Notes under the pieces: generated by a model
Told to the model about the DNA's origin: nothing
The model's input: the letters and a program-made list of their open reading frames with translations, nothing else
Databases searched by the model: none
DNA from: Streptomyces sp. DH5
Lineage (GTDB): Bacteria > Actinomycetota > Actinomycetes > Streptomycetales > Streptomycetaceae
Direction: 5' to 3'
Assembly (NCBI RefSeq): GCF_020873915.1
Contig: NZ_JAHWGP010000013.1
Location: 106,561-170,560 of the forward strand
Length of the DNA stretch: 64,000 bases
Part shown: positions 29,177 to 38,644 of the stretch, in pieces
Layout of the letters: each line of letters starts with the position of its first letter
How positions within the stretch are numbered: position 1 is the stretch's first letter
Program-made: the position numbers and the translations under genes

Positions 29177-32100
29177 ATGACGCGAGCCGAGCAGCCAACG
29201 GCCCCTCCGCCGGCCCCCGACGACGCCCTGGTCGCGGACTCACGCGAGCGTGCCGTCCGCGCCCTGCTGCGCCGACCCCAGCTGAAACGGCTGTGGAGCG
29301 CACAGCTGGTGGGCGGGGTCGGTGACGTCCTCGCCCTTCTGGTGCTGGTCCTCCTGGTCCTCCAGGCGACCATCGCCGAACAGTCGTTCGGTGGCGGCAG
29401 TCGGGGCGCGGCGTTCGCAGTGGCGACCGTTTTCGGGGCGCGCATCCTCGCGACACTGCTGTTCGGTGCCGTACTCCTCGGCCCGCTGTCCTCGCTCACC
29501 TCGAAGGACGGACCGCTGGACCGCCGCTGGACCATGGTCGGGGCCGACGGACTGCGGGTCGCCCTGCTCATCGTGGCCCCCCTGTGGATCGACTGGACCC
29601 CCGAGAACGCGCCGGCCGTCCTGCTCGTCACCGTCTTCGTGACCGGAGTCGCCGAGCGCTTCTGGACGGTGTGCCGCGAGAGTGCCGCGCCCGCCCTGCT
29701 GCCCGCCCCGCCGCCCGAGGGCGCCAGCATCAGGCCACTGCCCGACCACATGGACGCACTGCGGCGCCTGTCACTGCGCACCGGCTTCGTGGCGATACCC
29801 CTCGCCGCCCTGGCGCTCGTCGTCGCGTCCCTCCTCAACAATCTGCTGGGCACCGGCATCGAGTGGTTCGGCGCACACCAGGCCGCCCTCGCCTCCTACG
29901 TCGCGGCCGGTCTGTTCGCCGCCTCGCTGTCCGTCGTCACCTTCCTGGAACTGCCCGGCACCCGCACCCCCCGCGCGCGGTCCCCGCTCGAGGGCCTGCG
30001 CCGCCCGAAGAGCGCCACGGGCAACGACAAGGGCCGCACCGGTGCGATGCCGCTGCTGGTGCTCGCCTCGGCCACCGTCGCCGCCGCGGTGTCGGCCGCC
30101 GTCGCCGTGTCGGTGCTGCACGCCAAGGACCTGGGCGGCGGCCCCGTGCTCTACGGCCTGACGGTGGGCGCGCTGACCGGTGGTGTCGTCGTCGGTATCC
30201 GTACCGCCCCCGCCCTGCTGCCGGCCCTGTCCCGGCGCCGTCTGCTCGCCCTCGCGATCGCCCTCACCGGCGTCGCGCTGCTGGCCGCCGGACTCGTGCC
30301 GGACGTCACCAGCGTGCTGCTGGTGATGGCGCTGGCCGGCGTCGGCGCGGGCATCGCCGCCAACACCGGGCACACGCTGCTCGACCAGGAGACCGAGGAG
30401 CAGCGCCGGGTCCGCACGACCGAGCACCTGCACGCGGTGGTCCGGGTCCTGGTGGCGCTCGGCGCGGTGACCGCCCCGCTGGTCGCCGCCGCCGTCGGAC
30501 CGCACCGCCTGGAGAACGGCCGGTTCGTCTTCGCGCACGGCGGCGCCGCGTTCACGCTGATGCTGGTCGGCGCACTGCTGCTGCCGGTGGCGGCGCTCGT
30601 CCTGGCCAAGGTCGACGACCGTTCCGGGGTTCCGCTGCGCCAGGACCTGCGCGACGCGCTGCTCGGCGGCGACGACCCCGAGCAGACGCCCGCCGCCGGC
30701 GGGTTCTTCATCGCCCTGGAGGGCGGCGACGGCGCGGGCAAGTCCACCCAGGCCGAGGCCCTCGCCGAGTGGATCCGCGCCAAGGGCCACGAGGTCGTCC
30801 TCACCCGCGAGCCCGGCGCGACCCCGGTCGGCAAGCGGCTGCGGTCCATCCTGCTGGACGTCTCCAGCGCCGGACTCTCGCACCGCGCGGAGGCCCTGCT
30901 GTACGCCGCCGACCGCGCGGAGCACATCGACACCGTCGTACGGCCCGCCCTGGAGCGCGGCGCGGTCGTCATCTCCGACCGGTACATCGACTCCTCCGTC
31001 GCCTACCAGGGCGCCGGACGCGACCTGTCGCCGACCGAGATCGCCCGCATCAACCGCTGGGCCACCGACGGCCTCGTACCGCACATGACCGTGCTGCTGG
31101 ACGTCGCGCCGGAGACCGCGCGGGAACGCTTCACCGAGGCGCCGGACCGGCTGGAGTCCGAGCCCGCCGAGTTCCACGCCCGCGTGCGCGCCGGCTTCCT
31201 CACCCTCGCCGCCGCCGACCCCGGCCGCTACCTGGTGGTCGACGCCGGCCAGGAACCGGAGTCGGTCACCACGGTGATCCGGCACCGGCTCGACCAGGTG
31301 CTGCCGCTGTCCGAGGCGGAGATCCGGGCCCGCGAGGAAGCCCGCCGCAAGGCCGAGGAGGAGGCCCGCCGCAAGGCGGAGGAGGAGGCGGCCCGCAAGG
31401 CCGAGGAGGAACGCCTGGAGCGCGAGCGCCAGGCGCAGCTGGCGAAGCTGCGCGCCGAGGAGGAGGAGCGCAAGCAGCGCGAACTCGAGGAGGCGCAGCG
31501 GCGCGAGGCCGAACGGCAGGCGGAGGAGGCCCGGCTGCGCGCCGAGGAAGCGCGCCGGCGTGCCGAGGAGGAGCGGCAGCGGCTGCTCGCCGAGGAGAAG
31601 GCACGCGCCGAGGAGGAGGCCCGCCGCAGGGCGGAGGAGGAGCGCCGCCGCAAGAAGGCCGAGGAGGAGGAGCGGCTGCGCGCCGAGGCCGAGGCGCTGC
31701 GGCTGGAGAAGCAGCGCAAGGCCGAGGAGGCTCTGCTGCGCGCGGAACAGGCCCGGCGGCTGGCCGAACAGGCGGCGGCCGCGGCCGAGGCCGGACCGAA
31801 GACGACGAGCGGCCCCGCCGCGCACGCGTCCGCACCCGGGCCCTCCCGGCCGGAGGCCGACGACGCCGTGACCGTGCCGACGCCGGTGGTGGCGCCGACG
31901 AACGCGTCGGGTGGTCCGGTGGACGAGACGGCGGTGCTGCCGAGGGTGCGGGACGAGGACGCCGGGCAGCATTCCGGCCGGACCGGCTCCGGGGTCTCCG
32001 AGGCCGAGGTGACGGCCGAGCTGCCGAGGCCGCAGGTCCCGCCGGGCGCGGCCGACGACACGGCCGTCCTGCCCGCCGTGTCCCCGGGCGCGACGGACGA

Positions 32101-32326
32101 CACGGCCGTCCTGCCGCCGGTGCGCGACGAGGAGGGGCCGGACGACCGCACGCGGGAACTGCCGCAGATCGACGCCGGGCACACGCCGCGCGGGCGCCGC
32201 AAGCGCTCCGACTGGGCCGAGGAGACCCCGCTGGACGACCTCCCGACCCTGGCCGACGAACTGCTGGGCCCTCACGACGACGGCGACGGCGACGACGACG
32301 AGGGCGGCCGGGGGCGCCGGCGCTGA
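29177..32326 (+). CDS. tmk: Membrane domain-thymidylate kinase-coiled coil fusion
   Basis: A 1049-residue three-part protein. Residues about 30-490 form an MFS-like membrane domain with ten or more hydrophobic helices. Thymidylate kinase (about 507-710) follows, with P-loop EGGDGAGKST, the DRY motif in ISDRYIDSSVAYQG and the LTREPGATPVG substrate loop; it makes dTDP for DNA synthesis. Residues about 715-868 are a long Glu/Lys/Arg/Ala coiled coil, and the tail is acidic with repeated DDTAVLP-type motifs. The kinase would be held at the membrane; why is unknown. The architecture is recalled from other Streptomyces. ATG 29177 has no strong ribosome binding site. Confidence 0.93.
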   Translation: MTRAEQPTAPPPAPDDALVADSRERAVRALLRRPQLKRLWSAQLVGGVGDVLALLVLVLLVLQATIAEQSFGGGSRGAAFAVATVFGARILATLLFGAVLLGPLSSLTSKDGPLDRRWTMVGADGLRVALLIVAPLWIDWTPENAPAVLLVTVFVTGVAERFWTVCRESAAPALLPAPPPEGASIRPLPDHMDALRRLSLRTGFVAIPLAALALVVASLLNNLLGTGIEWFGAHQAALASYVAAGLFAASLSVVTFLELPGTRTPRARSPLEGLRRPKSATGNDKGRTGAMPLLVLASATVAAAVSAAVAVSVLHAKDLGGGPVLYGLTVGALTGGVVVGIRTAPALLPALSRRRLLALAIALTGVALLAAGLVPDVTSVLLVMALAGVGAGIAANTGHTLLDQETEEQRRVRTTEHLHAVVRVLVALGAVTAPLVAAAVGPHRLENGRFVFAHGGAAFTLMLVGALLLPVAALVLAKVDDRSGVPLRQDLRDALLGGDDPEQTPAAGGFFIALEGGDGAGKSTQAEALAEWIRAKGHEVVLTREPGATPVGKRLRSILLDVSSAGLSHRAEALLYAADRAEHIDTVVRPALERGAVVISDRYIDSSVAYQGAGRDLSPTEIARINRWATDGLVPHMTVLLDVAPETARERFTEAPDRLESEPAEFHARVRAGFLTLAAADPGRYLVVDAGQEPESVTTVIRHRLDQVLPLSEAEIRAREEARRKAEEEARRKAEEEAARKAEEERLERERQAQLAKLRAEEEERKQRELEEAQRREAERQAEEARLRAEEARRRAEEERQRLLAEEKARAEEEARRRAEEERRRKKAEEEERLRAEAEALRLEKQRKAEEALLRAEQARRLAEQAAAAAEAGPKTTSGPAAHASAPGPSRPEADDAVTVPTPVVAPTNASGGPVDETAVLPRVRDEDAGQHSGRTGSGVSEAEVTAELPRPQVPPGAADDTAVLPAVSPGATDDTAVLPPVRDEEGPDDRTRELPQIDAGHTPRGRRKRSDWAEETPLDDLPTLADELLGPHDDGDGDDDEGGRGRRR

Positions 32327-32433
32327 CCGGCCCGCGGGGTCCGGGCGGGTATTACGGCCGTTGTCAGTGCCCGCCCGCACAATGGGACCCTCAGGACAGA
32401 AGTGACGCACGCGACGGAAGGGCGGGCTGACCC

Positions 32434-33639
32434 GTGACCGTGTGGGACGACCTCGTCGGGCAGGAACGGGTGAGCGGGCAGCTCGCCGCCGCCGCCCGGG
32501 ACGCCGACGCGCTCGTCACCGCCGTCGCGGAGGGCACGCCCCCGCCCGAGGCGTCGAAGATGACGCACGCCTGGCTGTTCACCGGCCCGCCCGGCGCGGG
32601 ACGCAGCCAGGTGGCGCGGGCCTTCGCCGCCGCGCTCCAGTGCGTCAGCCCCGACCGGGCTCTCGGCGGAGCCCCCGGCTGCGGCTTCTGCGACGGCTGC
32701 CACACCGCGCTGGTCGGCACGCACGCCGACGTCAGCTCGATCGCCGCCGTCGGCTCCCAAATCCTCGTCGAGGTCATGCGCGACACCGTCCGCAAGTCCT
32801 TCACCGCCCCGGCGAACGGACGCTGGCAGGTGATCCTCGTCGAGGACGCCGAGCGGCTGAACGAGAAGTCGGCCAACGCCGTCCTCAAGGCCGTCGAGGA
32901 GCCCGCCCCCCGCACGGTCTGGCTGCTGTGCGCGCCCTCCGTCGAGGACGTCCTGCCGACGATCCGCTCCCGCTGCCGCCACCTCAACCTGAGCACGCCC
33001 ACGGTGGAGGCCGTCGCCGACATGCTCGTACGACGCGAGGGCATCGAGCCGGACACCGCCGCCGCCGTCGCCCGCGCCACCCAGGGGCACGTCGACCGGG
33101 CCCGCCGTCTGGCCACCGACCCCGCCGCCCGTGCCCGACGGGCCTCCGTGCTGAAGCTTCCCCTGCGGGTCGACGACATCGGCGGGGCGCTCAAGGCCGC
33201 CCAGGAGCTCGTCGACGCCGCCGCCGAGGACGCCAAGCAGCTCGCCGAGGAGATGGACGGCAAGGAGACCGAGGAGCTGAAGGCGGCCCTCGGCGCAGCC
33301 CAGGGCGGGCGCCTGCCGCGCGGCACGGCGGGCGTGGTGAAGGACCTGGAGGACATGCAGAAGCGCCGCAGGGCGCGCACCCAGCGCGACAGCCTCGACG
33401 TGGCGCTGACCGACCTGACCAGCTTCTACCGCGATGTGCTCGCCCTCCAGCTCGGCTCCCGCATCGCCCTCGCCAACACGGACGCCGAGGACGCGCTCCA
33501 GCGCCTGGCCCGCGGCAGCTCCCCGGAGTCCACCCTCCGCCGCATCGAGGCGATCGCCGCCTGCGGTGAGGCGCTGGACCGCAACGTGGCACCCCTGCTC
33601 GCGGTGGAGGCGATGACCATGGCGCTCAGAGCGGGCTGA
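32434..33639 (+). CDS. holB: DNA polymerase III delta prime subunit
   Basis: A 401-residue clamp-loader subunit. VWDDLVGQERVSGQL opens the AAA+ domain. Walker A is FTGPPGAGRSQVARAF with Arg replacing the catalytic Lys, as expected for delta prime, which does not hydrolyse ATP. Zinc cysteines appear in LQCVSPD...PGCGFCDGC. KSANAVLKAVEEP and the PTIRSRC stretch close the core. The C-terminal domain carries family-typical helices. GTG 32434 begins TVWDD. It follows tmk by about 100 bases, the usual tmk-holB order in bacteria. Confidence 0.95.
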   Translation: MTVWDDLVGQERVSGQLAAAARDADALVTAVAEGTPPPEASKMTHAWLFTGPPGAGRSQVARAFAAALQCVSPDRALGGAPGCGFCDGCHTALVGTHADVSSIAAVGSQILVEVMRDTVRKSFTAPANGRWQVILVEDAERLNEKSANAVLKAVEEPAPRTVWLLCAPSVEDVLPTIRSRCRHLNLSTPTVEAVADMLVRREGIEPDTAAAVARATQGHVDRARRLATDPAARARRASVLKLPLRVDDIGGALKAAQELVDAAAEDAKQLAEEMDGKETEELKAALGAAQGGRLPRGTAGVVKDLEDMQKRRRARTQRDSLDVALTDLTSFYRDVLALQLGSRIALANTDAEDALQRLARGSSPESTLRRIEAIAACGEALDRNVAPLLAVEAMTMALRAG

Positions 33640-33738
33640 CGAGCACCCGCACCCCGGCCCTGGGCGACCGCGCGACTCGTACGGGGCACGGTGCGCACGA
33701 AGAGCACTCGGCCGGTCGCACACGGTTACGCTCGGTTC

Positions 33739-35343
33739 ATGGACACAAGGCGTACCCACCGCAGGATCCGTGCCGGAGCCACCCTGCTCGCCGCCGTCGC
33801 ACTGCTGATCCCGGGGTGTTCCTCCGGGACTTCGGCGAACACGGCGGACACGGCGAACACGGCGAGCTCCGTGGCGAAGGAGGCGGCAGCAGCCCTCGCC
33901 CCCCTCCCCGGCTCCACACCCGCTGCGCTCACGCGGTACTACGAGCAGGAACCGGCCTGGCGCGACTGCGGCACACCGGGTTTCCAGTGCGCCACCTTGA
34001 AGGCCCCGCTCGACTACGCCGAACCCTCCAAGGGGGACATCCGTCTCGCCGTCACCCGCAAGAAGGCCACCGGCCCGGGAAAGCGGCTGGGCTCCCTGCT
34101 GGTCAACCCCGGCGGCCCCGGCGGCTCGGCGATCGCCTACGTCCAGGCGTACGCCGGGATCAACTACCCGGCGGACGTGCGCGCCCGCTACGACATGGTG
34201 GCCGTCGACCCGCGCGGCGTCGCCCGCAGCGAACCCGTCGAGTGCATGGACGGCCCGGAAATGGACGCCTACACGCGGACGGACATCACCCCCGACGACG
34301 CGAAGGAGACCGACGCGCTGGTCGCGGCGTACAGGACGTTCGCCGAGGGATGCGGTGCGGACGCGCCCAAGCTGCTGCGCCACGTGTCGACCGTCGAAGC
34401 TGCCCGGGACATGGACCTCGTGCGTGCCGCGCTGGGCGACGAGAAGCTCAACTACGTCGGTGCCTCGTACGGCACCTTCCTCGGCGCCACCTACGCCGGA
34501 CTCTTCCCGCACCGCACGGGCCGTCTCGTCCTGGACGGCGCGATGGACCCCTCCCTGCCCGCACGGCAGCTCAACCTCGAACAGACGGAGGGCTTCGGCA
34601 CGGCGTTCACGGCCTTCGCCGAGGACTGCGTCCGGCAGAGCGACTGCCCCCTCGGCCGCTCGGGCACCGGCCCCGAGCGGGCCGGCAGGAACCTGAAGGC
34701 CTTCTTCGACAAGCTCGACGCCCGTCCCCTGCCCACCGGGGACGCCGACGGCCGCACCCTCACCGAGTCGCTCGCCACGATCGGCGTGATCGCCGCCATG
34801 TACGACGAGGGTGCCTGGCAGCAGCTGCGCGAGGCACTCACGGCGGCGATGAAGGAGAACGACGGCGCCGGACTCCTCTTCCTCTCGGACAGCTACTACG
34901 AACGGGACGCCGACGGCGCGTACACCAACCTGATGTTCGCCAACGCCGCCGTGAACTGCCTGGACCTGCCGCCCGCCTTCGACACCCCGGACGAGGTGCG
35001 CAAGGCGCTGCCCGACTTCGAGAAGGTGTCACCGGTGTTCGGCGAGGGCCTCGCCTGGGCCTCCCTGAACTGCGCGTACTGGCCGGTGAAGGCCACCGGC
35101 GAGGCCCAGCGCATCGAGGCCAGGGGCGCCGCCCCCCTCGTCGTCGTCGGCACCACCCGGGACCCGGCGACCCCGTACCGCTGGGCCGAGGGCCTGGCCG
35201 GCCAGCTCGCCACGGCCCGCCTCCTCACCTACGACGGCGACGGCCACACCGCCTACGGCCGCGGCAGCGCCTGCATCGACTCCGCCATCAACACCTACCT
35301 GCTCGACGGCACCCCGCCCGTCGACGGGAAACGCTGCTCGTAG
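33739..35343 (+). CDS. Secreted tripeptidyl-aminopeptidase-like serine hydrolase (lipoprotein)
   Basis: A 534-residue alpha/beta hydrolase of the SlpD/SlpE and tripeptidyl aminopeptidase group. The signal peptide has lipobox IPGC. LLVNPGGPGGSA forms the oxyanion region, the nucleophile serine is in VGASYGTFLG (about residue 243), the acid in TTRDPATPYRWAE and the histidine in DGDGHTAYG. The C-terminal TAP-like domain ends with a cysteine pair (SACIDSAIN ... GKRCS). It probably trims peptides outside the cell. ATG 33739 follows TACGCT by about ten bases with no leader, so the mRNA may be leaderless. A terminator follows. Confidence 0.92.
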   Translation: MDTRRTHRRIRAGATLLAAVALLIPGCSSGTSANTADTANTASSVAKEAAAALAPLPGSTPAALTRYYEQEPAWRDCGTPGFQCATLKAPLDYAEPSKGDIRLAVTRKKATGPGKRLGSLLVNPGGPGGSAIAYVQAYAGINYPADVRARYDMVAVDPRGVARSEPVECMDGPEMDAYTRTDITPDDAKETDALVAAYRTFAEGCGADAPKLLRHVSTVEAARDMDLVRAALGDEKLNYVGASYGTFLGATYAGLFPHRTGRLVLDGAMDPSLPARQLNLEQTEGFGTAFTAFAEDCVRQSDCPLGRSGTGPERAGRNLKAFFDKLDARPLPTGDADGRTLTESLATIGVIAAMYDEGAWQQLREALTAAMKENDGAGLLFLSDSYYERDADGAYTNLMFANAAVNCLDLPPAFDTPDEVRKALPDFEKVSPVFGEGLAWASLNCAYWPVKATGEAQRIEARGAAPLVVVGTTRDPATPYRWAEGLAGQLATARLLTYDGDGHTAYGRGSACIDSAINTYLLDGTPPVDGKRCS

Positions 35344-35350
35344 CCGGTCC

Positions 35351-35394
35351 ACCGGCCCCGGAGGCAGCCCTGCCGGCCGGCCTCCGGGGCCGGT
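35351..35394 (+). terminator. Terminator after the aminopeptidase gene
   Basis: Perfect 15-bp stem (35351-35365 with 35380-35394), eight bases after the stop codon and upstream of the tRNA. Confidence 0.8.
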
Positions 35395-35462
35395 ACGAAC
35401 CACCCCTGGAAACTGTGTAGACTTACCGACGTCGCTGATCGCACCATGGGTGCACCCGGCAC

Positions 35463-35539
35463 GCCGCCTTAGCTCAGATGGCCAGAGCAACGCACTCGTA
35501 ATGCGTAGGTCTCGGGTTCGAATCCCGAAGGCGGCTCCA
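35463..35539 (+). tRNA. tRNA-Thr (anticodon CGT)
   Basis: The acceptor stem GCCGCCT (35463-35469) pairs with AGGCGGC (35529-35535). The anticodon loop CTCGTAA gives CGT, decoding ACG. The T arm CTCGGGTTCGAATCCCGA is canonical, and CCA is encoded at 35537-35539. Accessory DNA begins right after it, so its 3' end is the likely attachment site of the adjacent integrase element. Confidence 0.97.
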
Positions 35540-36014
35540 TTAAACCCCAGGTCAGATAGTCGCTGACCTGGGGTTTTCTTTTGCTCGGGGCACGGTGGGT
35601 CGCGTGGCTGAGACGTCGAGGGATTGCTTGCGTGAGCGATGCGTGAGCGGACCTCCGCCGAGGCTCGCCTTTAGGGCGGCGGGCGCTCGGCGCCGCTCGG
35701 CCGTTCGGTGTGGTGATCTCAGACGGTGCGGTACCACCGTTCGCTCGCGGCGTTGCTCTGGAGGGCGGTCGCGCTGGCTGATTCTTGCCCCCATATAAAA
35801 ATGTTCCGGCTCTCATGCCCCATGAGGACGCAAGCATCGACAACTCTCTTGTCGCGCGAGCTGGTTGTGGCGACAGTGGGGTCATCCATCACGTCACTTT
35901 CGTCATCGGAGCGTTGATGAGCCTCATCTGCTTCACGCCCCCAAGGGTGTGGCCGGGACATCAGTCGCCGGTGCTGACCCGTCTCCCGGCTGCTGCTTGC
36001 TACGGAGCGCAACG
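35540..36014. other. Junction region between tRNA and the cargo operon
   Basis: 475 bases. It opens with the tRNA terminator. A direct repeat GCGTGAGCG occurs twice near 35,630-35,647, and an AT-rich CATATAAAAATG lies near 35,791-35,803 and could belong to a promoter for the operon beginning at 36015. Short frames here have no ribosome binding sites or domains. Confidence 0.45.
35542..35576 (+). terminator. Rho-independent terminator of the tRNA gene
   Basis: A 14-bp stem (35542-35555 with 35563-35576), seven-base loop and a following TTCTTTT tract. It is directly behind the tRNA CCA end. Confidence 0.88.
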
Positions 36015-37277
36015 ATGAGTGTCGGGGGAGTGGGCATTCCGCGGCTTCAGGACCTCGCCTACATCGAGGTCGCCCTCGGCAATGTCGCGCGGGGGGCGAC
36101 ATTCGAGCAGGTCCGCCGTGCCCTCGTCGATCGAGCTGCTGCGGTGGCACGGGACGGGGACACCGACGGCTCGTACTCCGCCCGGAAATGGGAGCTGACA
36201 CGGGCGGACACGAAGAAGCATGTCCACAACACCGTCGACGTCCTGAAGGAACTTATGCGGCTCGGCTGGGTCGAGAAGCACATCCTCCCTTCAGGGCCAA
36301 GCTCCGCCTACGCCCACTCCGATTCAGTGTTCACCCTCACCTCGGCGGGTGAGAGGTGGGCGGCGCTGGTCGCCAGTGACCGGCGCGCGGCGTACAACGC
36401 CCTCACCGGCGTCCTGCTCACCACGCATCCGCAGTTCGAGGGCTTCCTGCGTCTGCTGGGGGCACGGCCGGACAGTGAGGCCGCGCACCTGACAATTCCG
36501 CTCCTGAGGTTCAGCGCCTCCGGCTACCGGTCGAATGCGGCTTATCTTGACGCCTTCGTCGACTTTGCCGTGGAGGCAGCTGCTCAGGGCGCGCTCGGCT
36601 GGGTTGCCTCGCCTGAGGCCATCAGCGAGGGTGTCCGCGGCTATGTCCGCCGCATCGAGGAGCGGGCGCGTGCCAGGCAGAAAGAGGTCAGCCGGAAGCA
36701 GTTCGCCACCACCTGCGAGGAGGCCATGGCCCGGTTGGTGTTCACCGCGGCTGGCTGCCCCCTGGACTACATCAGCCTCGAACTGCTGCGCAGGTGGACG
36801 CGGTTCCTGGGGTTGGCCAACTTCAGTTACTACGCGCCGGGCCCGCCGGCGATGCGGCTCTGGTCCACCGCTCTGGTCACGGGGAGCGATGCTGCCGTCG
36901 AGATCAGACGACGAGTGGGCAAGGAAGTGCGCCGGGCCGCTCTCGACACCCTTTGGGCAGTCTGGCGCGAGCAGCGTTCCGACGCGGCTGGCGGCATGTA
37001 CCTGCCGGTCTGGCAGCTCCGTGCGGCCGTCTGCTGGAAGCAGCGGATCAGCGACGACGAGTTCGATCGGGCGCTGCGTGAAGCCCTTGCTGGCGAGCAC
37101 CCCGGGCTCGGCCTGCGCATTCACCTCGATCAGGCGTCGATGCGAGGTGCCCCCGCCTCGACCAAGCCCTTGATCATCCCCAGCGCGAGCGGGCTCCGGC
37201 GCGTGTTCAACGTCATCAGCGTCGTTCCAGAATCCTCCACCTATCCCACACCTTCGACCACCACCGAGGAGACCTGA
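36015..37277 (+). CDS. Uncharacterised winged-helix protein, first gene of three-gene cargo operon
   Basis: A 420-residue protein I do not recognise by name. Residues about 10-120 look like a winged helix-turn-helix: helical NVARGATFEQVRRALVDRAAA, then KHVHNTVDVLKELMRLGWVEKHILP and a wing-like SDSVFTLTSAGERWAALV. The rest is mixed helix/strand with no catalytic motif seen; two cysteines (CEEAM, AGCPLDY) are isolated. ATG 36015 has GGAG seven bases upstream. Four bases separate its stop from the ATPase gene, so the two are co-translated. DNA binding is inferred from the fold and from the third gene, which also looks like a DNA-binding protein. Confidence 0.8.
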   Translation: MSVGGVGIPRLQDLAYIEVALGNVARGATFEQVRRALVDRAAAVARDGDTDGSYSARKWELTRADTKKHVHNTVDVLKELMRLGWVEKHILPSGPSSAYAHSDSVFTLTSAGERWAALVASDRRAAYNALTGVLLTTHPQFEGFLRLLGARPDSEAAHLTIPLLRFSASGYRSNAAYLDAFVDFAVEAAAQGALGWVASPEAISEGVRGYVRRIEERARARQKEVSRKQFATTCEEAMARLVFTAAGCPLDYISLELLRRWTRFLGLANFSYYAPGPPAMRLWSTALVTGSDAAVEIRRRVGKEVRRAALDTLWAVWREQRSDAAGGMYLPVWQLRAAVCWKQRISDDEFDRALREALAGEHPGLGLRIHLDQASMRGAPASTKPLIIPSASGLRRVFNVISVVPESSTYPTPSTTTEET

Positions 37278-37281
37278 CCCA

Positions 37282-38613
37282 ATGACCGCCTCCACCCGCA
37301 GCGCGGGCCCTGTCTGGCTGAAGAGGCAATGGGGACTGCGTAACAACCCTTTCCCGACCACGGGCATCGCCCGCCTGGGCGGCGCAGACCTGCGCGAGAA
37401 CGGACTGCTCTACGAGCCCGACGTTAACGCGGACAAACTCGAAGAGGCCGTTGAGAAGTTCGTGCTCGGGACGGCCTTCTCCGGACTCCGCTTCGGCTAC
37501 CTGTGGTCGACAGGAACCGGACCGGGGGACTCGGACGCCCGCGGCTTCGGGAAATCCGTGCTCATGCAGCACCTGACGGGCAGCCTCAACGAGGACTTCG
37601 GCCGGGCCGCGTATCTGAGCTGTGGGCTTGACGAGGAAGATGCCGTCGAAGAGCCGATCTGCGGGCTGCTGACGAGCTTCGACACCGCCCAGATCCGGTC
37701 CCTGAGCGCCGCCCTCTTCACCGCCGTCGAGTACGCGACGGACTTTCGCGTGGACGATACGGGCCCCACGCTCGCGCAGCGTCTGCGCGAGGCGCTCGTC
37801 GCCCGAACCGCGACCGACGATCCGCAGAGCCTGGCCAAGATCGTGGTCGAGCGTCACCGGGACCTGCGGGGTCGCACCCTGGGACCGCCGGACGACAAGC
37901 TCATCCTGGCCCTGTGCGACGCCGATCCGACGGTGGCCCAGGACTACTTGGACAAGGTCAAGCCCGCTTCGCGGACCCGGAACGGCGCCGTGTACCTCGC
38001 GACCTTCCTCCTTTTCGCGGCAGCCGCGGGCATGAAGCACGTCCTGCTGTGCTGTGACCAGTTGGAGGATCTCGCGAGCACCACTACGGCGAAGGCCAAG
38101 CGCGATCTCGAAACCGAACGGTTCCGCGACATCATCCTCGAAACGCTGCCGATGGCCGACATGCTCAGCATCGTCGTCACCATGCACCCCCGGGCGGCGC
38201 TCACCATCGGCACGGCCTGGGAACTGGCGGACCTGCCCACCTTCGAGGTCTCGGAGGCCAACAAGCACCGGATCGTGGTTTTGCCGGCGCTGCGCGACCT
38301 CGACTCGGCCGTCAAGCTCCTCTCCAAGTACCTCGCCGCAGCTCGCAAGAGCGACGACCGGCCACGCGGCGACGTGTACCCGTTCACGATGGACGCGGTG
38401 TCGGCGCTGTTCAGCCGGTCTAACCGCAAGCCGCGTGACGTGTTGCGCAAGGCGCATGGTCTCATCGAGGCCGCGTCGGGGGACAACCTGGTGACCATCG
38501 ACGAGCAGGACGTCATGCGTTACCTGGACGCGGTGGGACCGGACACCGACGAGGACATCGGCCCCGTCGTGACGGGACCGGTGTCCATGACCCTCGACTG
38601 GAGCGCGGGGTGA
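37282..38613 (+). CDS. Orc/Cdc6- or BrxD-like AAA ATPase of the cargo operon
   Basis: A 443-residue P-loop protein. An unusual extended Walker A reads GDSDARGFGKSVLM (K91), and Walker B reads VLLCCDQLEDL (254-264) with the acidic D259/E262. Later VVTMHPRAAL may be sensor 1, and a C-terminal winged-helix-like part includes RSNRKPRDVLRKAHGLIEAA. The opening LKRQWGLRNNPFP resembles the N-termini of AAA proteins in replication-initiator (Orc/Cdc6) and BREX (BrxD) families. It likely acts as an ATP-driven switch on DNA with its two neighbours. No nuclease or methylase domain is present. GAGGAGACC precedes the ATG. Confidence 0.82.
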   Translation: MTASTRSAGPVWLKRQWGLRNNPFPTTGIARLGGADLRENGLLYEPDVNADKLEEAVEKFVLGTAFSGLRFGYLWSTGTGPGDSDARGFGKSVLMQHLTGSLNEDFGRAAYLSCGLDEEDAVEEPICGLLTSFDTAQIRSLSAALFTAVEYATDFRVDDTGPTLAQRLREALVARTATDDPQSLAKIVVERHRDLRGRTLGPPDDKLILALCDADPTVAQDYLDKVKPASRTRNGAVYLATFLLFAAAAGMKHVLLCCDQLEDLASTTTAKAKRDLETERFRDIILETLPMADMLSIVVTMHPRAALTIGTAWELADLPTFEVSEANKHRIVVLPALRDLDSAVKLLSKYLAAARKSDDRPRGDVYPFTMDAVSALFSRSNRKPRDVLRKAHGLIEAASGDNLVTIDEQDVMRYLDAVGPDTDEDIGPVVTGPVSMTLDWSAG

Positions 38614-38644
38614 GCCGGTTGTGGCCATGCCGGGGAGAGCCGAT

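Noticed and set aside
31320-31780. Dense GCCGAGGAGGAG-type DNA repeats
   Set aside because: They are explained by the Glu/Ala/Lys coiled coil of the tmk fusion and need no separate repeat element.
35469-35885. Minus-strand frame ending in EPPSGFEPETYALRVRCSGHLS
   Set aside because: The C-terminal part is simply the tRNA-Thr read in antisense, a frequent false annotation.
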